The notes under the pieces: generated by a model
Database searches by the model: none
Told to the model about the DNA's origin: nothing
Seen by the model: only the letters and a program-made list of their open reading frames with translations
Program-made: the position numbers and the translations under genes
Shown here: positions 23,621-31,769 of the stretch, piece after piece
Layout of the letters: each line of letters starts with the position of its first letter
How positions within the stretch are numbered: the stretch's first letter is position 1
Source: Streptomyces tateyamensis
Lineage (GTDB): Bacteria; Actinomycetota; Actinomycetes; Streptomycetales; Streptomycetaceae
Assembly: GCF_003205575.1 (NCBI RefSeq)
Contig: NZ_PYBW01000057.1
Location: 519-40,747 of the forward strand
DNA length: 40,229 nucleotides
Reading direction: 5' to 3'

Positions 23621-24091
23621 ATCACCGCACTGCGCAGCCACCCCCGGGACCGCGCACCCCGGGCCCACCGGGCCGGCCCACCGCAGGCCTGCCCGGCCCT
23701 CGGGCGCGCCCTGCTCGGCATCCTGCTGCTGTTCCTGCTGGAGACCGCCGCCTTCGCCGCCGCCCCGGCCGTGGTCCGCCCGCTGCTCGGCGGCGCGCTG
23801 CTCGGCGCGGGCACCGCGGGCGGCGTGGTGGCGGCCGCCCTGCTCGGCGGCCGCCGACCGGGCCGTGAACTCCCCTCCGTGCCCGACTGGTTCAGCACCG
23901 AGGCACTGGAGGGCTTCCCGATGGACGCGGTCCGCCCACTGCTGCACCGCCCGGCCGCGCCCAGCCTGAACCGCCTGTACACCGCCTGGGTGCTGGCCCG
24001 CCGCGGCCATGACGCGCTCTGGCTCAGCACCCACCTCGAACTCCCGGCCGAGACCGCGCGGTTGCTCACGACGGCGGCGAACCGGGACTGA
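23621..24091 (+). CDS. Hypothetical membrane-anchored protein with apparent non-canonical start (ATC or ACG)
   Basis: Coding bias and a membrane segment (RALLGILLLFLLETAAFAAAP, about residues 28-47) are clear in this frame well upstream of the first usual start codon, a GTG at 23771 that would cut into the hydrophobic part. A perfect AGGAGG at 23609-23614 is followed after 6 nt by ATC (23621), with ACG at 23618, both in frame. No ATG, GTG or TTG occurs in this frame between the previous stop (23513) and 23771. The C-terminal part (VPDWFSTEALEGFP, LNRLYTAWVLARRGHDALW) is soluble and helical; no family recognised. Either a rare start codon is used or an ATG was mutated to ACG. Confidence 0.6.
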   Translation: MTALRSHPRDRAPRAHRAGPPQACPALGRALLGILLLFLLETAAFAAAPAVVRPLLGGALLGAGTAGGVVAAALLGGRRPGRELPSVPDWFSTEALEGFPMDAVRPLLHRPAAPSLNRLYTAWVLARRGHDALWLSTHLELPAETARLLTTAANRD

Positions 24092-24335
24092 CCGCCCGCC
24101 CGGCGCGGCCCAGTTCGGCCGGGACCGCCGCGAGCACCGGATCCCCCTCCGAGCCCGCGCGCAGCGCGGCGAAGACGTAGCGGGCCGGCCGGCGGGCCCG
24201 CGGCTCGCGCAGCACCAGCCCCGGCCGGTGCCTCGGCTGCACCAGGAGCGGGAGCAGCGCGACCCCGGCTCCCGCCGCCACCGGCGCGGCCGACGCCTGC
24301 CAGTCGTTCACCACCTGCCGGATGAGTCCTCCGGT
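24066..24335 (-). pseudogene. C-terminal remnant of a LysR-family regulator
   Basis: About 90 codons on the minus strand read as the end of a LysR effector-binding domain: LIRQVVNDWQASAAPVAAG, GVALLPLLVQPRHRPGL, then RYVFAALRAGSEGDPVLAAV and a stop at 24066. Typical LysR proteins are about 300 aa with an N-terminal helix-turn-helix; that part is absent. Similarity stops near 24335, just before the methyltransferase stop codon at 24350. It is best explained by loss of the 5' two thirds when the methyltransferase gene arrived or the region rearranged. Confidence 0.65.
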
Positions 24336-24349
24336 ACGGGAGTGCCGCG

Positions 24350-25303
24350 TCAGGCGACCTGCGCGCCCTCGCGGCCCTCGGCGCCCGCTCTGCCGGCGCC
24401 CCCCGCCTCGGCCCGGCGCTGGCGGGCCTGCTGGCGGCGCATCCGGATCACCCGGGTGGCCAGCGGCGGCATCAGGTCGAGCACCAGCTTGCGCGCCGCC
24501 GACCGGTCGGCCGGGCGCTCGGTGCGCGGCGGCGCCAGGTCCTCCGGGGTCATCAGCTTCGCGACGCCGCGCCCGGACAGCCGGACCAGCTCGTGCCCGG
24601 CCACCACGTCCACGTCCAGGTAGCACTCCTCGACGTCGCCGCCCAGCTCCTTCAACTCCCGCTGCAGCGGCTCCGGGTCGCCCCAGGTGCCGTAGAGCTT
24701 CTCGGGGGTGACCGCCACCGGGCGCAGGCCGAGGGTGAAGACCGCCTCCCAGGCGGCGGCCGCCACGCCGGGGGTGTGCGGGGAGCGGAAGTCGTCCAGC
24801 ACCACCAGGCCGTCCCCGGCGAGCGCCCGCTGGGCGGTCCGGATGTCGCCCGCCACGTGCTCGTACAGGTGCGAGGCGTCGATGTGCACGAACCGGCAGC
24901 TGCCCGCCGGGATCCGGCCGTCGGCCAGCACCGAGGTGGGCGCCTGCACGATGGTCGGCAGCTCGGGGTGGAACGCCAGGTAGTTGCGCTCGAACGCGGC
25001 CCGGGTGAGCGACTTGCGGTAGGACATGTGCATCTCCGCCGCGTTCTCCCCGTCGGGCGCCTCGGAGTCGAACAGGTCACAGACGGTGAACCGCTCGCCG
25101 TCCTGCCGGTGCTCGCCGATCAGGATCGCGCTGCGACCCAGATAGCTGCCGAGTTCGAGCAGGTCGCCGGTGACGCCGAGCCGGGTCTGTCGGGCCAGCA
25201 GCCAGCTGAACAGCTGCTGGTCGATCGGCCAGAACCATCCGGGCACGTCGTTCAGGGTCTGGGGGACGCCGGCTGTCGCCGGGTCGGCCTCGTTGGGCAG
25301 CAC
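24350..25303 (-). CDS. SAM-dependent methyltransferase, TylF/macrocin O-methyltransferase-like
   Basis: A 317-aa protein from GTG 25303, preceded by AGGAGG at 4 nt; GTG 25366 in the same frame is an alternative. Residues about 45-215 form a class I methyltransferase fold: the SAM loop DLLELGSYLGRSAI, VCDLFDSE, FVHIDASHLYEHVAGDI and VVLDDFRS. The HIDASH and LDDF segments match the metal-dependent sugar O-methyltransferases of the TylF and Methyltransf_24 type. The C-terminal ~80 aa are Arg/Ala-rich and not part of the fold. Substrate unknown; a sugar or polysaccharide is plausible given the family. It directly abuts a truncated LysR gene, so it may have been acquired by rearrangement. Confidence 0.82.
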   Translation of the reverse strand: MLPNEADPATAGVPQTLNDVPGWFWPIDQQLFSWLLARQTRLGVTGDLLELGSYLGRSAILIGEHRQDGERFTVCDLFDSEAPDGENAAEMHMSYRKSLTRAAFERNYLAFHPELPTIVQAPTSVLADGRIPAGSCRFVHIDASHLYEHVAGDIRTAQRALAGDGLVVLDDFRSPHTPGVAAAAWEAVFTLGLRPVAVTPEKLYGTWGDPEPLQRELKELGGDVEECYLDVDVVAGHELVRLSGRGVAKLMTPEDLAPPRTERPADRSAARKLVLDLMPPLATRVIRMRRQQARQRRAEAGGAGRAGAEGREGAQVA

Positions 25304-25428
25304 GGAGCCTCCTACAGGCAAGAGGATCCGGTGCCACCAGCGCGATTGCCGGTCGGGGGACGACACCGGCCCCTGGGTGGACGCGATCCTAAGACCCTTG
25401 GCGGGCAGCTGAGAAGATACCTGACAAG

Positions 25429-25438
25429 TCGAATTCGA
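25429..25438. promoter_or_regulatory. Palindrome upstream of the LacI-family gene
   Basis: TCGAATTCGA is a perfect 10-bp palindrome, with CCTGA and TCAGG nearby at unequal distances. It lies 47 bp before the regulator start in an AT-richer patch that probably contains the promoter. It does not resemble the operator found upstream of the PL8 gene. Confidence 0.3.
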
Positions 25439-25485
25439 TCAGGCACGCTGCGTACACCGGTGCGCCCGGCGGTAACCTCCCCGCT

Positions 25486-26547
25486 ATGGCGATCTCGCGA
25501 CGGTCCGCGTCCACCGGCGTCACCCTCCAGCAGGTGGCCGACCACGCGGGGGTCTCGATCGCCACCGCCTCCCGGGTCCTGCACGGCAGCAGCGGGCGCT
25601 CGGTCGGCGCGGAGCTGCGCCGCCGGGTCGAGGAGGCCGCCGCCGCGCTCGCCTACGTCTCGAACGCGCCCGCCCAGGCGCTGGCCCGGTCCCGCACCTC
25701 GGTGGTCGGGCTGATCGTGCACGACGTCGCCGACCCGTACTTCGGCGCGATCGCCACCGGCGTGATGCGCACCGCCCGCGCACACGACCTGATGGTGATG
25801 CTGGCCGCCACCTTCCGCGACCCCCGACTCGAGCTGGAGTACCTGGTCCGGCTGCGCACCCAGCGGGCCCGGGCGGTGCTGCTGGCCGGCAGCGGGTTCA
25901 CCGACCCGGCGTTCGTCGGCGAACTCGGGCACCACCTCGCGGGGTTCACCGCGGACGGCGGCCGGGTCGCGTGCGTGGGGGACCACGGGGTCGAGGCCGA
26001 CACGGTCACCCCGGACAACCGCCGCGGGGCGGCACTGGCCCTGGCGCACCTGTGGGAGCTGGGCCACCGGCGGATCGGGGTGCTGGCCGGGCCCGACGAA
26101 CTGGTCACCGTGCGGGAGCGGCTGGCCGGGGTACGCGAGGCGCTGCGGGAGCGCGGCGGGCGGCTGGACCCGGCCGACCTGGCCGCCGCCGACTTCACCC
26201 GGGCGGGAGGCCGGCAGGCCGCCGGCGAGCTGTTCCGCCGCCGCCCCGACCTGACCGCTCTGCTTGCCCTCAACGACGGCATGGCCGCCGGCGCCCTGGC
26301 CGCGCTGCGCGAGGACCTGGGCCGCGCGGTCCCCGCCGAGGTCTCCGTGGTCGGCTTCGGCGACCTCCCCTACGCCCAGGACCTCCATCCCGCCCTCACC
26401 ACGGTCCGGCTGCCGCTGGAGCGGACCGGCGAACGGGCGATGGAGCTGATCCTGGACGCCCCGGGGGCCGTGCGGCGCACGGAGTCCCTCCCGGTCGAAC
26501 TGGTCGTCAGGACGAGTACGGCACCGGCCGCGGCGCCGACCCGCTGA
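25486..26547 (+). CDS. LacI-family transcriptional regulator
   Basis: A 353-aa protein starting at ATG 25486; the ribosome binding site is weak. The N-terminal LacI helix-turn-helix begins VTLQQVADHAGVSIATASRV, with the hinge region reading ALAYVSNAPAQALARSRT. The rest is the sugar-binding core: VGLIVHDVADPYFGAIATG, VTPDNRRGAALALAHLWELG, HRRIGVLAGP, LLALNDGMAAGALAAL and VVGFGDLPYAQDLHP, ending LPLERTGERAMELIL. It is a probable sugar-responsive repressor. The clearest LacI-type operator in the window lies upstream of the PL8 lyase gene 480 bp downstream, which makes that gene the likely target, with an oligosaccharide inducer. The LapA-like gene intervenes. Confidence 0.93.
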   Translation: MAISRRSASTGVTLQQVADHAGVSIATASRVLHGSSGRSVGAELRRRVEEAAAALAYVSNAPAQALARSRTSVVGLIVHDVADPYFGAIATGVMRTARAHDLMVMLAATFRDPRLELEYLVRLRTQRARAVLLAGSGFTDPAFVGELGHHLAGFTADGGRVACVGDHGVEADTVTPDNRRGAALALAHLWELGHRRIGVLAGPDELVTVRERLAGVREALRERGGRLDPADLAAADFTRAGGRQAAGELFRRRPDLTALLALNDGMAAGALAALREDLGRAVPAEVSVVGFGDLPYAQDLHPALTTVRLPLERTGERAMELILDAPGAVRRTESLPVELVVRTSTAPAAAPTR

Positions 26548-26632
26548 CACCCGCCCGCCGACCTCCACCCGCGGCGGCAGGCAGCTCGAGCACTCGGGCG
26601 CGCCGACGGGCGAATCGTCACATAATGGCAAA

Positions 26633-26890
26633 ATGGCAGACAGAACGAACGCCCCGAACCGCCCACCGACCGTCACCGTCCGCGGCAAGGCGGTCCGCGT
26701 GCGCACGATCGGCTTCGTTGTCCTGGCAGGCCTCGCGATCTGGTTCATCGCGGCCAACACCGCCTCGACCGAGATCCACCTGTGGATCCCCACCGTGACC
26801 CTCCCCCTCTGGCTGGTCCTGGCCGTCACCCTGGTGGTCGGCGCCGCCCTCGGCTGGTACCTGTCCCGGCGCCGCCTGCCACGGGAGTAG
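26633..26890 (+). CDS. LapA-domain (DUF1049) small membrane protein
   Basis: An 85-aa protein starting at ATG 26633. Two helices, about 25-45 and 55-78, flank the WFIAANTASTEIHLWIPT segment that characterises LapA/DUF1049 proteins, and the protein ends just after WYLSRRRLPRE. In E. coli, LapA works with LapB in lipopolysaccharide assembly; Gram-positive members have no known role. No Shine-Dalgarno precedes the ATG, and a -10-like CATAAT (26621-26626) ends 6 nt before it, so the mRNA may be leaderless. It is followed by its own terminator, so it is not cotranscribed with the PL8 gene. Confidence 0.85.
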   Translation: MADRTNAPNRPPTVTVRGKAVRVRTIGFVVLAGLAIWFIAANTASTEIHLWIPTVTLPLWLVLAVTLVVGAALGWYLSRRRLPRE

Positions 26891-26923
26891 CCCAACCAGC
26901 CGTTCGTCCGTCCTTCGGCCCAC

Positions 26924-26954
26924 AGGCCCCGAGCAGCCCGGCTGCCCGGGGCCT
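26924..26954 (+). terminator. Hairpin terminator after LapA-like gene
   Basis: AGGCCCCG / CGGGGCCT outer arms with GCAGC / GCTGC inside form a long stem, 34 bp after the stop codon, followed by TTCG. Confidence 0.8.
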
Positions 26955-27029
26955 TCGCACTGGCACTCCCGGGACCTCCGGACGGGCGCGCCTGTCCCGC
27001 CCGGTTGGCGCCGCCCGTTGACGGCCGTT

Positions 27030-27046
27030 TGGGAAAGCGCTTACCA
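27030..27046. promoter_or_regulatory. LacI-family operator upstream of the PL8 lyase
   Basis: TGGGAAAGCGCTTACCA is a nearly perfect palindrome with the central AAGCGCTT that LacI/GalR-family proteins recognise. It lies 33 bp before the start codon of the lyase gene. The regulator at 25486 is the obvious candidate. Confidence 0.82.
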
Positions 27047-27078
27047 TCGCGCCCACCCCGACCCGAAGGACCCCCCAC

Positions 27079-29988
27079 ATGCCTTCCTTCCTCAGCAGAC
27101 GGCGCCTCCTCCAACTCGGCGGTGCGGCAGGCGCCGTGGCCCTCACCACGCAGTTCCCCGGCACCGCGTGGGCGGACGGCTACGACACGCTGCGGGCCAT
27201 CTGGGTGCGCCTGCTCACCGGCACCGGCTTCGACCCCGCCGCCGCGCCCTTCGCCGCCGCACTGGCCCGACTCGGCACCCAGGCGGGCGCCAGTCTGAGC
27301 GGCCTGTCCCCCGCCCCCGACTCGCTCTGGCCCGACCTGCCGATCGGCACCGCCTCCGCCAACGTCACCACCAGCTACAAGCGACTGCGGACCATGGCCC
27401 TCGCCTATGTGCAGCCCGGTACCGGCCTGACCGGCGACCCGACCCTGGCCGGCGCCGTCAGCACCGGCCTGGACTGGCTGGCCGCCCACGCCTACACCCC
27501 GACCACCACGACCTACGGCAACTGGTGGGACTGGCAGATCGGCGCGCCGCAGGCCCTGGAGGACACCTGCGCCCTGCTCTTCGGCCAGTTGACGTCGAGT
27601 CAGCTCAGCACCTGCTGCGCCGCCGTCGACCACTTCGTGCCGGACTCCGCGGTGGCGGCCTACACCGGCACCAGCACCGGCGCCAACCGGGTGGACCTGT
27701 GCCGGGTGCTGGCCCTGCGCGGCATCCTCGGCCGCTCCCCCGCCAAGCTGACCACCGCGCAGCAGGCGCTCACCCCGGTCTTCCCGTACGTGCTCACCGG
27801 CGACGGCCTGTACGCGGACGGCAGCTTCGTGCAGCACACCTACGTGCCCTACACCGGCAGCTACGGCGAGGTCCTGGTGAACGGCCTGAGCAAACTGCTC
27901 GCCCTGCTGTCCGGGACGAATTGGGCGGTCACCGATCCGGGCGTCCAGCACCTGTACACCGCCGTCACCGCCGCCTACGCGCCGTTCCTCTACAACGGGC
28001 TTGTGATGGACGGGGTTTCGGGCCGCGCGATCAGCCGCGGCACTCAGTTGAGCGACCCGCTGCAGGTCCAGCAGGACGACCACACCCGCGGCCACGCGCT
28101 GCTCGGCGACCTGCTGCGGCTGGCCACCGCGGGCGTGGCGCCTGCCGCCCAGGCCGCCGGCTGGCAGTCACTGGTCAAGGGCTCGCTGCAACGCGACTAC
28201 TACGCGCCGTACTTGTCCGACCAGAGCCTGGACATCCCGGAACTCGCCCGGGCCCAGGCGCTGTTGAACGACAGCACGGTCGCCGCCGCTCCCGAGCCGG
28301 TGGACAGCCGGATCTTCGGCATGGACCGGGCCGTGCACCGCCGCGCCGGTTGGGCCGCGCAGCTGAGCATCTGCTCGGCCCGCACGACCTTCTACGAGAC
28401 CGGCAACGGCGAGAACCTGCGCGGCTGGCACACCAACAGCGGGATGCTCTACTGGTACGGCTCCGACTACGGCGACGGCCAGTACGCGGACGCCTTCTGG
28501 CCCACCGTCGACCCGTACCAGCTCCCCGGCACCACCGTGTCCACGATGGTGCTGGCCGACGCGGCCGGCGGCGCCTGGGGCGCGTCCCGTCCGGCCGCGA
28601 CCTGGGCCGGCGGTGCCACCGACGGCCACTACGCCGTCGTCGGCCAGGACGTGCGCGGCCTGCAGTCCACCCTGACCGGCCGCAAGTCCTGGTTCCTGCT
28701 GGACGACTCGATCCTGTGCCTGGGCGCCGGGATCAACAGCACCGACGGCGTCGCCGTGCAGACCACCGTGGACAGCCGCAACCTCGGCAGCGGCAACGGC
28801 CAGGTCTTCACCGTGGACGGTGTGGCGCAGCCCAGCACCCTCGGCTGGAGCCGGACCTGCACCGGCAGCCAGGCCATGGCGATCAGCGGGATGGGGGCGT
28901 ACGTCTTCCCGCCCGGCACCACGGTGCAGGTCAAGCGGGAGGCCCGCACCGGCTCCTGGTCCGCCGTCAACTCCGGCTCCAGCACCGCCCCGCTCACCCG
29001 CAACTACCTCTCGCTCTGGTTCGACCACGGCACCGACCCGGTGGACGCCGGCTACCAGTACCTGCTGATGCCGGGCGCCACCGCCGCCGCGGCGGCGGCC
29101 CGGGCAGCCGCTCCGACGGCCACCGTGCTGGCCAACTCCGCTACTGTGCAGGCCGTTTCGGTGCCTTCACTGGGGCTGACCATGGCCAACTTCTTCGCCG
29201 CCGGCAGTGCCGGTCCGCTGACCGTCTCGGCGCCCTGCTCGGTGCTGGTGAGCGAGCAGGGCGGCACACTGTCGGTGACGGTGAGCGACCCGACCCGGGC
29301 GGCGACCACGGTCCAGGTCACCGTGGCCCGCCCGGGGTACGGCACGGTGACCGCTGCCACCGGGATCACCGTGCTGAACAGCGGCGCGAGTGTCACCCTG
29401 CTGGCCGAGGTCGGCGGCACCCAAGGGGCCGGCCGGAGCGTCACGCTGGCGAGCGGCGGTACCGTGCCGAGCCGCACGGCCACCCAACTCCCGGCCACGG
29501 CCGGCACGTACGTGCGGAACGGCAGCTACGCCGACACCAACTACGGCAACCTGACCACCATGGTGGTGAAGAACGCCAACGCGGGCAACGGCGGGTACGA
29601 CCGGGAGGCGCTGCTCTCCTTCGACCTCTCCGGGCTGACCGGGACGGTCTCGCGGGCGGTGCTCTGGGTCTACGGCAACGTGCAGGACTCGGGCGGCACC
29701 ACCACGGCGATGCAGGCCTTCGCGATGGCCGCCGGGTCGTGGTCGGAGCCCTCGGTCACCTGGAACAGCGCGCCTGCCCTGGGCGCCGCCCAGGGCAGCG
29801 GCCAACTCTCCCCGGGGGTGGACTGGGTGGCGCTGGACGTGACCGGCGCGGTAGCGGCCGCCCGGAGCGCAGGCACCCCGGCGAACCTCGCGGTCTTCGA
29901 ACCGCTCGGCGCGGCCGGCCTGGCCGCGGTCCTCAACACCCGTCTGAACACGGTGAATCCGCCCCGTCTGGAGGTCGTGACGGGCTGA
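27079..29988 (+). CDS. Secreted polysaccharide lyase family 8 (hyaluronate/chondroitin/xanthan lyase type) with C-terminal DNRLRE-like domain
   Basis: A 969-aa protein starting at ATG 27079. The N-terminal SRRRLLQLGGAAGAVAL stretch is a twin-arginine signal. PL8 enzymes cleave uronic-acid-containing polysaccharides by beta-elimination. The helical catalytic domain (about 35-380) has the Asn motif TYGNWWDWQIGAPQAL and the His/Tyr motif DGSFVQHTYVPYTGSYGEVL, the family's N-H-Y triad. The middle beta-sandwich (about 400-800) includes NGENLRGWHTNSGMLYWYG and WFDHGTDPVDAGYQYLLMPG. The last ~165 residues (AGTYVRNGSYADTNYGN, LLSFDLSGL, VLWVYGN) resemble the DNRLRE/CBM96-type adhesion or binding domain. 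It is under a LacI-type operator. The exact substrate is not determinable. Confidence 0.93.
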   Translation: MPSFLSRRRLLQLGGAAGAVALTTQFPGTAWADGYDTLRAIWVRLLTGTGFDPAAAPFAAALARLGTQAGASLSGLSPAPDSLWPDLPIGTASANVTTSYKRLRTMALAYVQPGTGLTGDPTLAGAVSTGLDWLAAHAYTPTTTTYGNWWDWQIGAPQALEDTCALLFGQLTSSQLSTCCAAVDHFVPDSAVAAYTGTSTGANRVDLCRVLALRGILGRSPAKLTTAQQALTPVFPYVLTGDGLYADGSFVQHTYVPYTGSYGEVLVNGLSKLLALLSGTNWAVTDPGVQHLYTAVTAAYAPFLYNGLVMDGVSGRAISRGTQLSDPLQVQQDDHTRGHALLGDLLRLATAGVAPAAQAAGWQSLVKGSLQRDYYAPYLSDQSLDIPELARAQALLNDSTVAAAPEPVDSRIFGMDRAVHRRAGWAAQLSICSARTTFYETGNGENLRGWHTNSGMLYWYGSDYGDGQYADAFWPTVDPYQLPGTTVSTMVLADAAGGAWGASRPAATWAGGATDGHYAVVGQDVRGLQSTLTGRKSWFLLDDSILCLGAGINSTDGVAVQTTVDSRNLGSGNGQVFTVDGVAQPSTLGWSRTCTGSQAMAISGMGAYVFPPGTTVQVKREARTGSWSAVNSGSSTAPLTRNYLSLWFDHGTDPVDAGYQYLLMPGATAAAAAARAAAPTATVLANSATVQAVSVPSLGLTMANFFAAGSAGPLTVSAPCSVLVSEQGGTLSVTVSDPTRAATTVQVTVARPGYGTVTAATGITVLNSGASVTLLAEVGGTQGAGRSVTLASGGTVPSRTATQLPATAGTYVRNGSYADTNYGNLTTMVVKNANAGNGGYDREALLSFDLSGLTGTVSRAVLWVYGNVQDSGGTTTAMQAFAMAAGSWSEPSVTWNSAPALGAAQGSGQLSPGVDWVALDVTGAVAAARSAGTPANLAVFEPLGAAGLAAVLNTRLNTVNPPRLEVVTG

Positions 29989-30011
29989 CCGCCCCTCGCC
30001 CCTCCACACCA

Positions 30012-30047
30012 CGGTCCGGCGGCGGCCCGCGACCCGCCGCCGGACCG
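30012..30047 (+). terminator. Hairpin terminator after PL8 gene
   Basis: CGGTCCGGCGGCGG / CCGCCGCCGGACCG form a perfect 14-bp stem with an 8-nt loop, 23 bp after the stop codon. Confidence 0.87.
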
Positions 30048-30161
30048 CAGGCGCGCCAGGCCCGGGGCTCCCGGCAGGTACACGCTGTCCAGCTGGTGCC
30101 CCCCGACGAGCGGGCTGGACAGGAGCGGCTCACGGAACGAGACGGGCCGCTGCGGTCCCGG

Positions 30162-30179
30162 CCGACCCGATAGGGTCGG
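30162..30179 (+). promoter_or_regulatory. Inverted repeat over a possible -10, upstream of the aminotransferase
   Basis: CCGACCC-GATA-GGGTCGG is a 7-bp perfect inverted repeat. TAGGGT inside it could be a -10 element, with about 64 nt to the start codon. It may be an operator; no -35 is clear. Confidence 0.35.
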
Positions 30180-30239
30180 GGGCGCCCTTTGCATTCGTCC
30201 CGCGTCCGTGCAGGTGCGTTCGCGGGGAAGGAGACCGTC

Positions 30240-31526
30240 ATGCCCGCGCCGTCCGCCCCGACCGTCCCGGCAGTCGCCCTCGACCTCGACGCCGCCCGCG
30301 CCGAGTACCAGGCACTGCTCGCCGAGGGGCTGGCCCTCGACCTGACCCGCGGCAAGCCCTCGGGCCAGCAGCTGGACCTCTCGGACGCGCTGCTGACGCT
30401 CGTCCAGCCGGGCGAGGCGCGCGCGGCGGACGGCACCGACTGCCGCAACTACGGCGGCCTGGTCGGCCTCCCGGAGCTGCGCGCGGTCTTCGCCGAGCTG
30501 CTCCAGGTGCCCGCCGAGCAGCTCCTCGCCTGCGGCAACGCCAGCCTGCAGGTGATGTACGACGTGCTGGCGCACGCGATGTTCACCACCCTGCCGGGCG
30601 GCGAGCGGCCGTGGGCGCAGGAGTCCGAGGTCCGTTTCCTGTGCCCGGTGCCCGGCTACGACCGGCACTTCACCCTGGCCGCCCGGTTCGGCGTCACCCT
30701 GGTCCCGGTCGCGCTGACCGGCGAGGGCCCGGACATGGACGAGGTCGAGCGGCTGGTCGCGGCCGACCCGTCGATCAAGGGCATCTGGTGCGTGCCGAAG
30801 TACAGCAACCCGACCGGTGAGACCTACAGCGAGCAGACGGTCCGCCGGCTCGCGGCGATGCCCACCGCGGCACCCGACTTCCGGCTCTTCTGGGACAACG
30901 CCTACGCGGTGCACCACCTGACCGAGGACCGGGTCGAACTGCTCCCGGTGCTGCAGGCCTGCGCCGAGGCGGGCCACCCGGACCGCGCCTTCGTCTTCGG
31001 CTCCACCTCCAAGATCACCTACGCGGGCGCGGGCGTCGCCTTCTTCGGCTCCTCGACCGCCAACCTCGCCTGGTACAGCGCGCTCGCCTCGGCCCAGACC
31101 ATCGGCCCGGACAAGGTGAACCAGCTGCGACACGCCCGGTTCTTCCCGTCCACCCAGTCGGTGCTGGAGCACATGGAGCGCCACCGCGAGCTGCTGGCCC
31201 CGCGCTTCGCGGCGGTGCACGAGGTGCTGGAGGCGGAGCTGGGCCCGCTCGGCATCGCGTCCTGGACCAAGCCGCTGGGCGGGTACTTCGTCAGCCTCCA
31301 GGTGCCGGCGGGCTGCTCGAGCAGGGTGGTCCGGCTGGCGAAGGAGGCCGGGATCGCGCTGACCCCGGCCGGCGCGGCGTTCCCGGGCGGCCTCGACCCG
31401 CAGGACAGCCACATCCGGCTGGCGCCCAGCTTCCCCTCGGCAGCCGAGGTGCGCGCGGCGATGCGCGGGGTGGCGGTCTGCGTCCGGCTGGCCGCCGCCG
31501 AGCTGGCCGCGCAGTCGGCCGGCTGA
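30240..31526 (+). CDS. PLP-dependent aspartate aminotransferase, class Ic (Rv3722c-like)
   Basis: A 428-aa cytosolic enzyme starting at ATG 30240, with GGGGAAGGAG at 6-nt spacing. It belongs to the alanine-glyoxylate-transferase-annotated family (PF12897) whose mycobacterial member Rv3722c is the main aspartate aminotransferase. Seen here: LDLTRGKPSGQQLDLS near the N-terminus, NYGGLVGLPELR, GNASLQVMYDVL, CPVPGYDRHF, VPKYSNPTGETYS, FWDNAYAVHHL, and the PLP lysine in FGSTSKITYAGAGVAF. The end has LTPAGAAFPGGLDPQD and HIRLAPSFP. It would move the amino group between aspartate and 2-oxoglutarate, a central nitrogen step. It is monocistronic, bounded by a hairpin. Confidence 0.9.
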   Translation: MPAPSAPTVPAVALDLDAARAEYQALLAEGLALDLTRGKPSGQQLDLSDALLTLVQPGEARAADGTDCRNYGGLVGLPELRAVFAELLQVPAEQLLACGNASLQVMYDVLAHAMFTTLPGGERPWAQESEVRFLCPVPGYDRHFTLAARFGVTLVPVALTGEGPDMDEVERLVAADPSIKGIWCVPKYSNPTGETYSEQTVRRLAAMPTAAPDFRLFWDNAYAVHHLTEDRVELLPVLQACAEAGHPDRAFVFGSTSKITYAGAGVAFFGSSTANLAWYSALASAQTIGPDKVNQLRHARFFPSTQSVLEHMERHRELLAPRFAAVHEVLEAELGPLGIASWTKPLGGYFVSLQVPAGCSSRVVRLAKEAGIALTPAGAAFPGGLDPQDSHIRLAPSFPSAAEVRAAMRGVAVCVRLAAAELAAQSAG

Positions 31527-31614
31527 CCGGCCGGCCGCGCCGCCGCCGGACCAGCTGATCGGGCGTCAGCCGACACCCTCTACCCAGCGAAGGCTACTCT
31601 CCGGTAAGTTCCCC

Positions 31615-31647
31615 GGACCGGCCGGTGCCGCGCGCACCGGCCGGTCC
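31615..31647. terminator. Large hairpin between aminotransferase and esterase genes
   Basis: GGACCGGCCGGTGC / GCACCGGCCGGTCC are perfect 14-bp arms around a 5-nt loop. It lies 88 bp after the aminotransferase stop and 122 bp before the esterase start. It is probably a terminator, but a leader structure of the esterase mRNA is possible. Confidence 0.7.
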
Positions 31648-31769
31648 GTCCCGCTGCCTGCCGCCCGCACGGGACCGGCCGTGCGAGCCCGGCGGCCCCA
31701 CCACGGCGGACCCCACCACGGCCGACCCGGCCCCGGCGGGCCCGCCCCCGGCAGACCAGCGGAGAGCGC

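Noticed and set aside
25312..28095. A 900-codon open frame antisense to the methyltransferase, LacI and PL8 genes
   Set aside because: It crosses several independent genes and shows no recognisable domain; an antisense GC artefact.
27018..30173. A very long open frame on the plus strand in another phase of the PL8 gene
   Set aside because: Its product is Arg/Pro/Gly-rich low-complexity sequence with no motifs. High GC removes stops from alternative frames; the PL8 frame has all family motifs.
30162..30179. CCGACCC-GATA-GGGTCGG as the PL8 terminator
   Set aside because: A much stronger hairpin at 30012-30047 already ends that transcript; this repeat is nearer the aminotransferase promoter.
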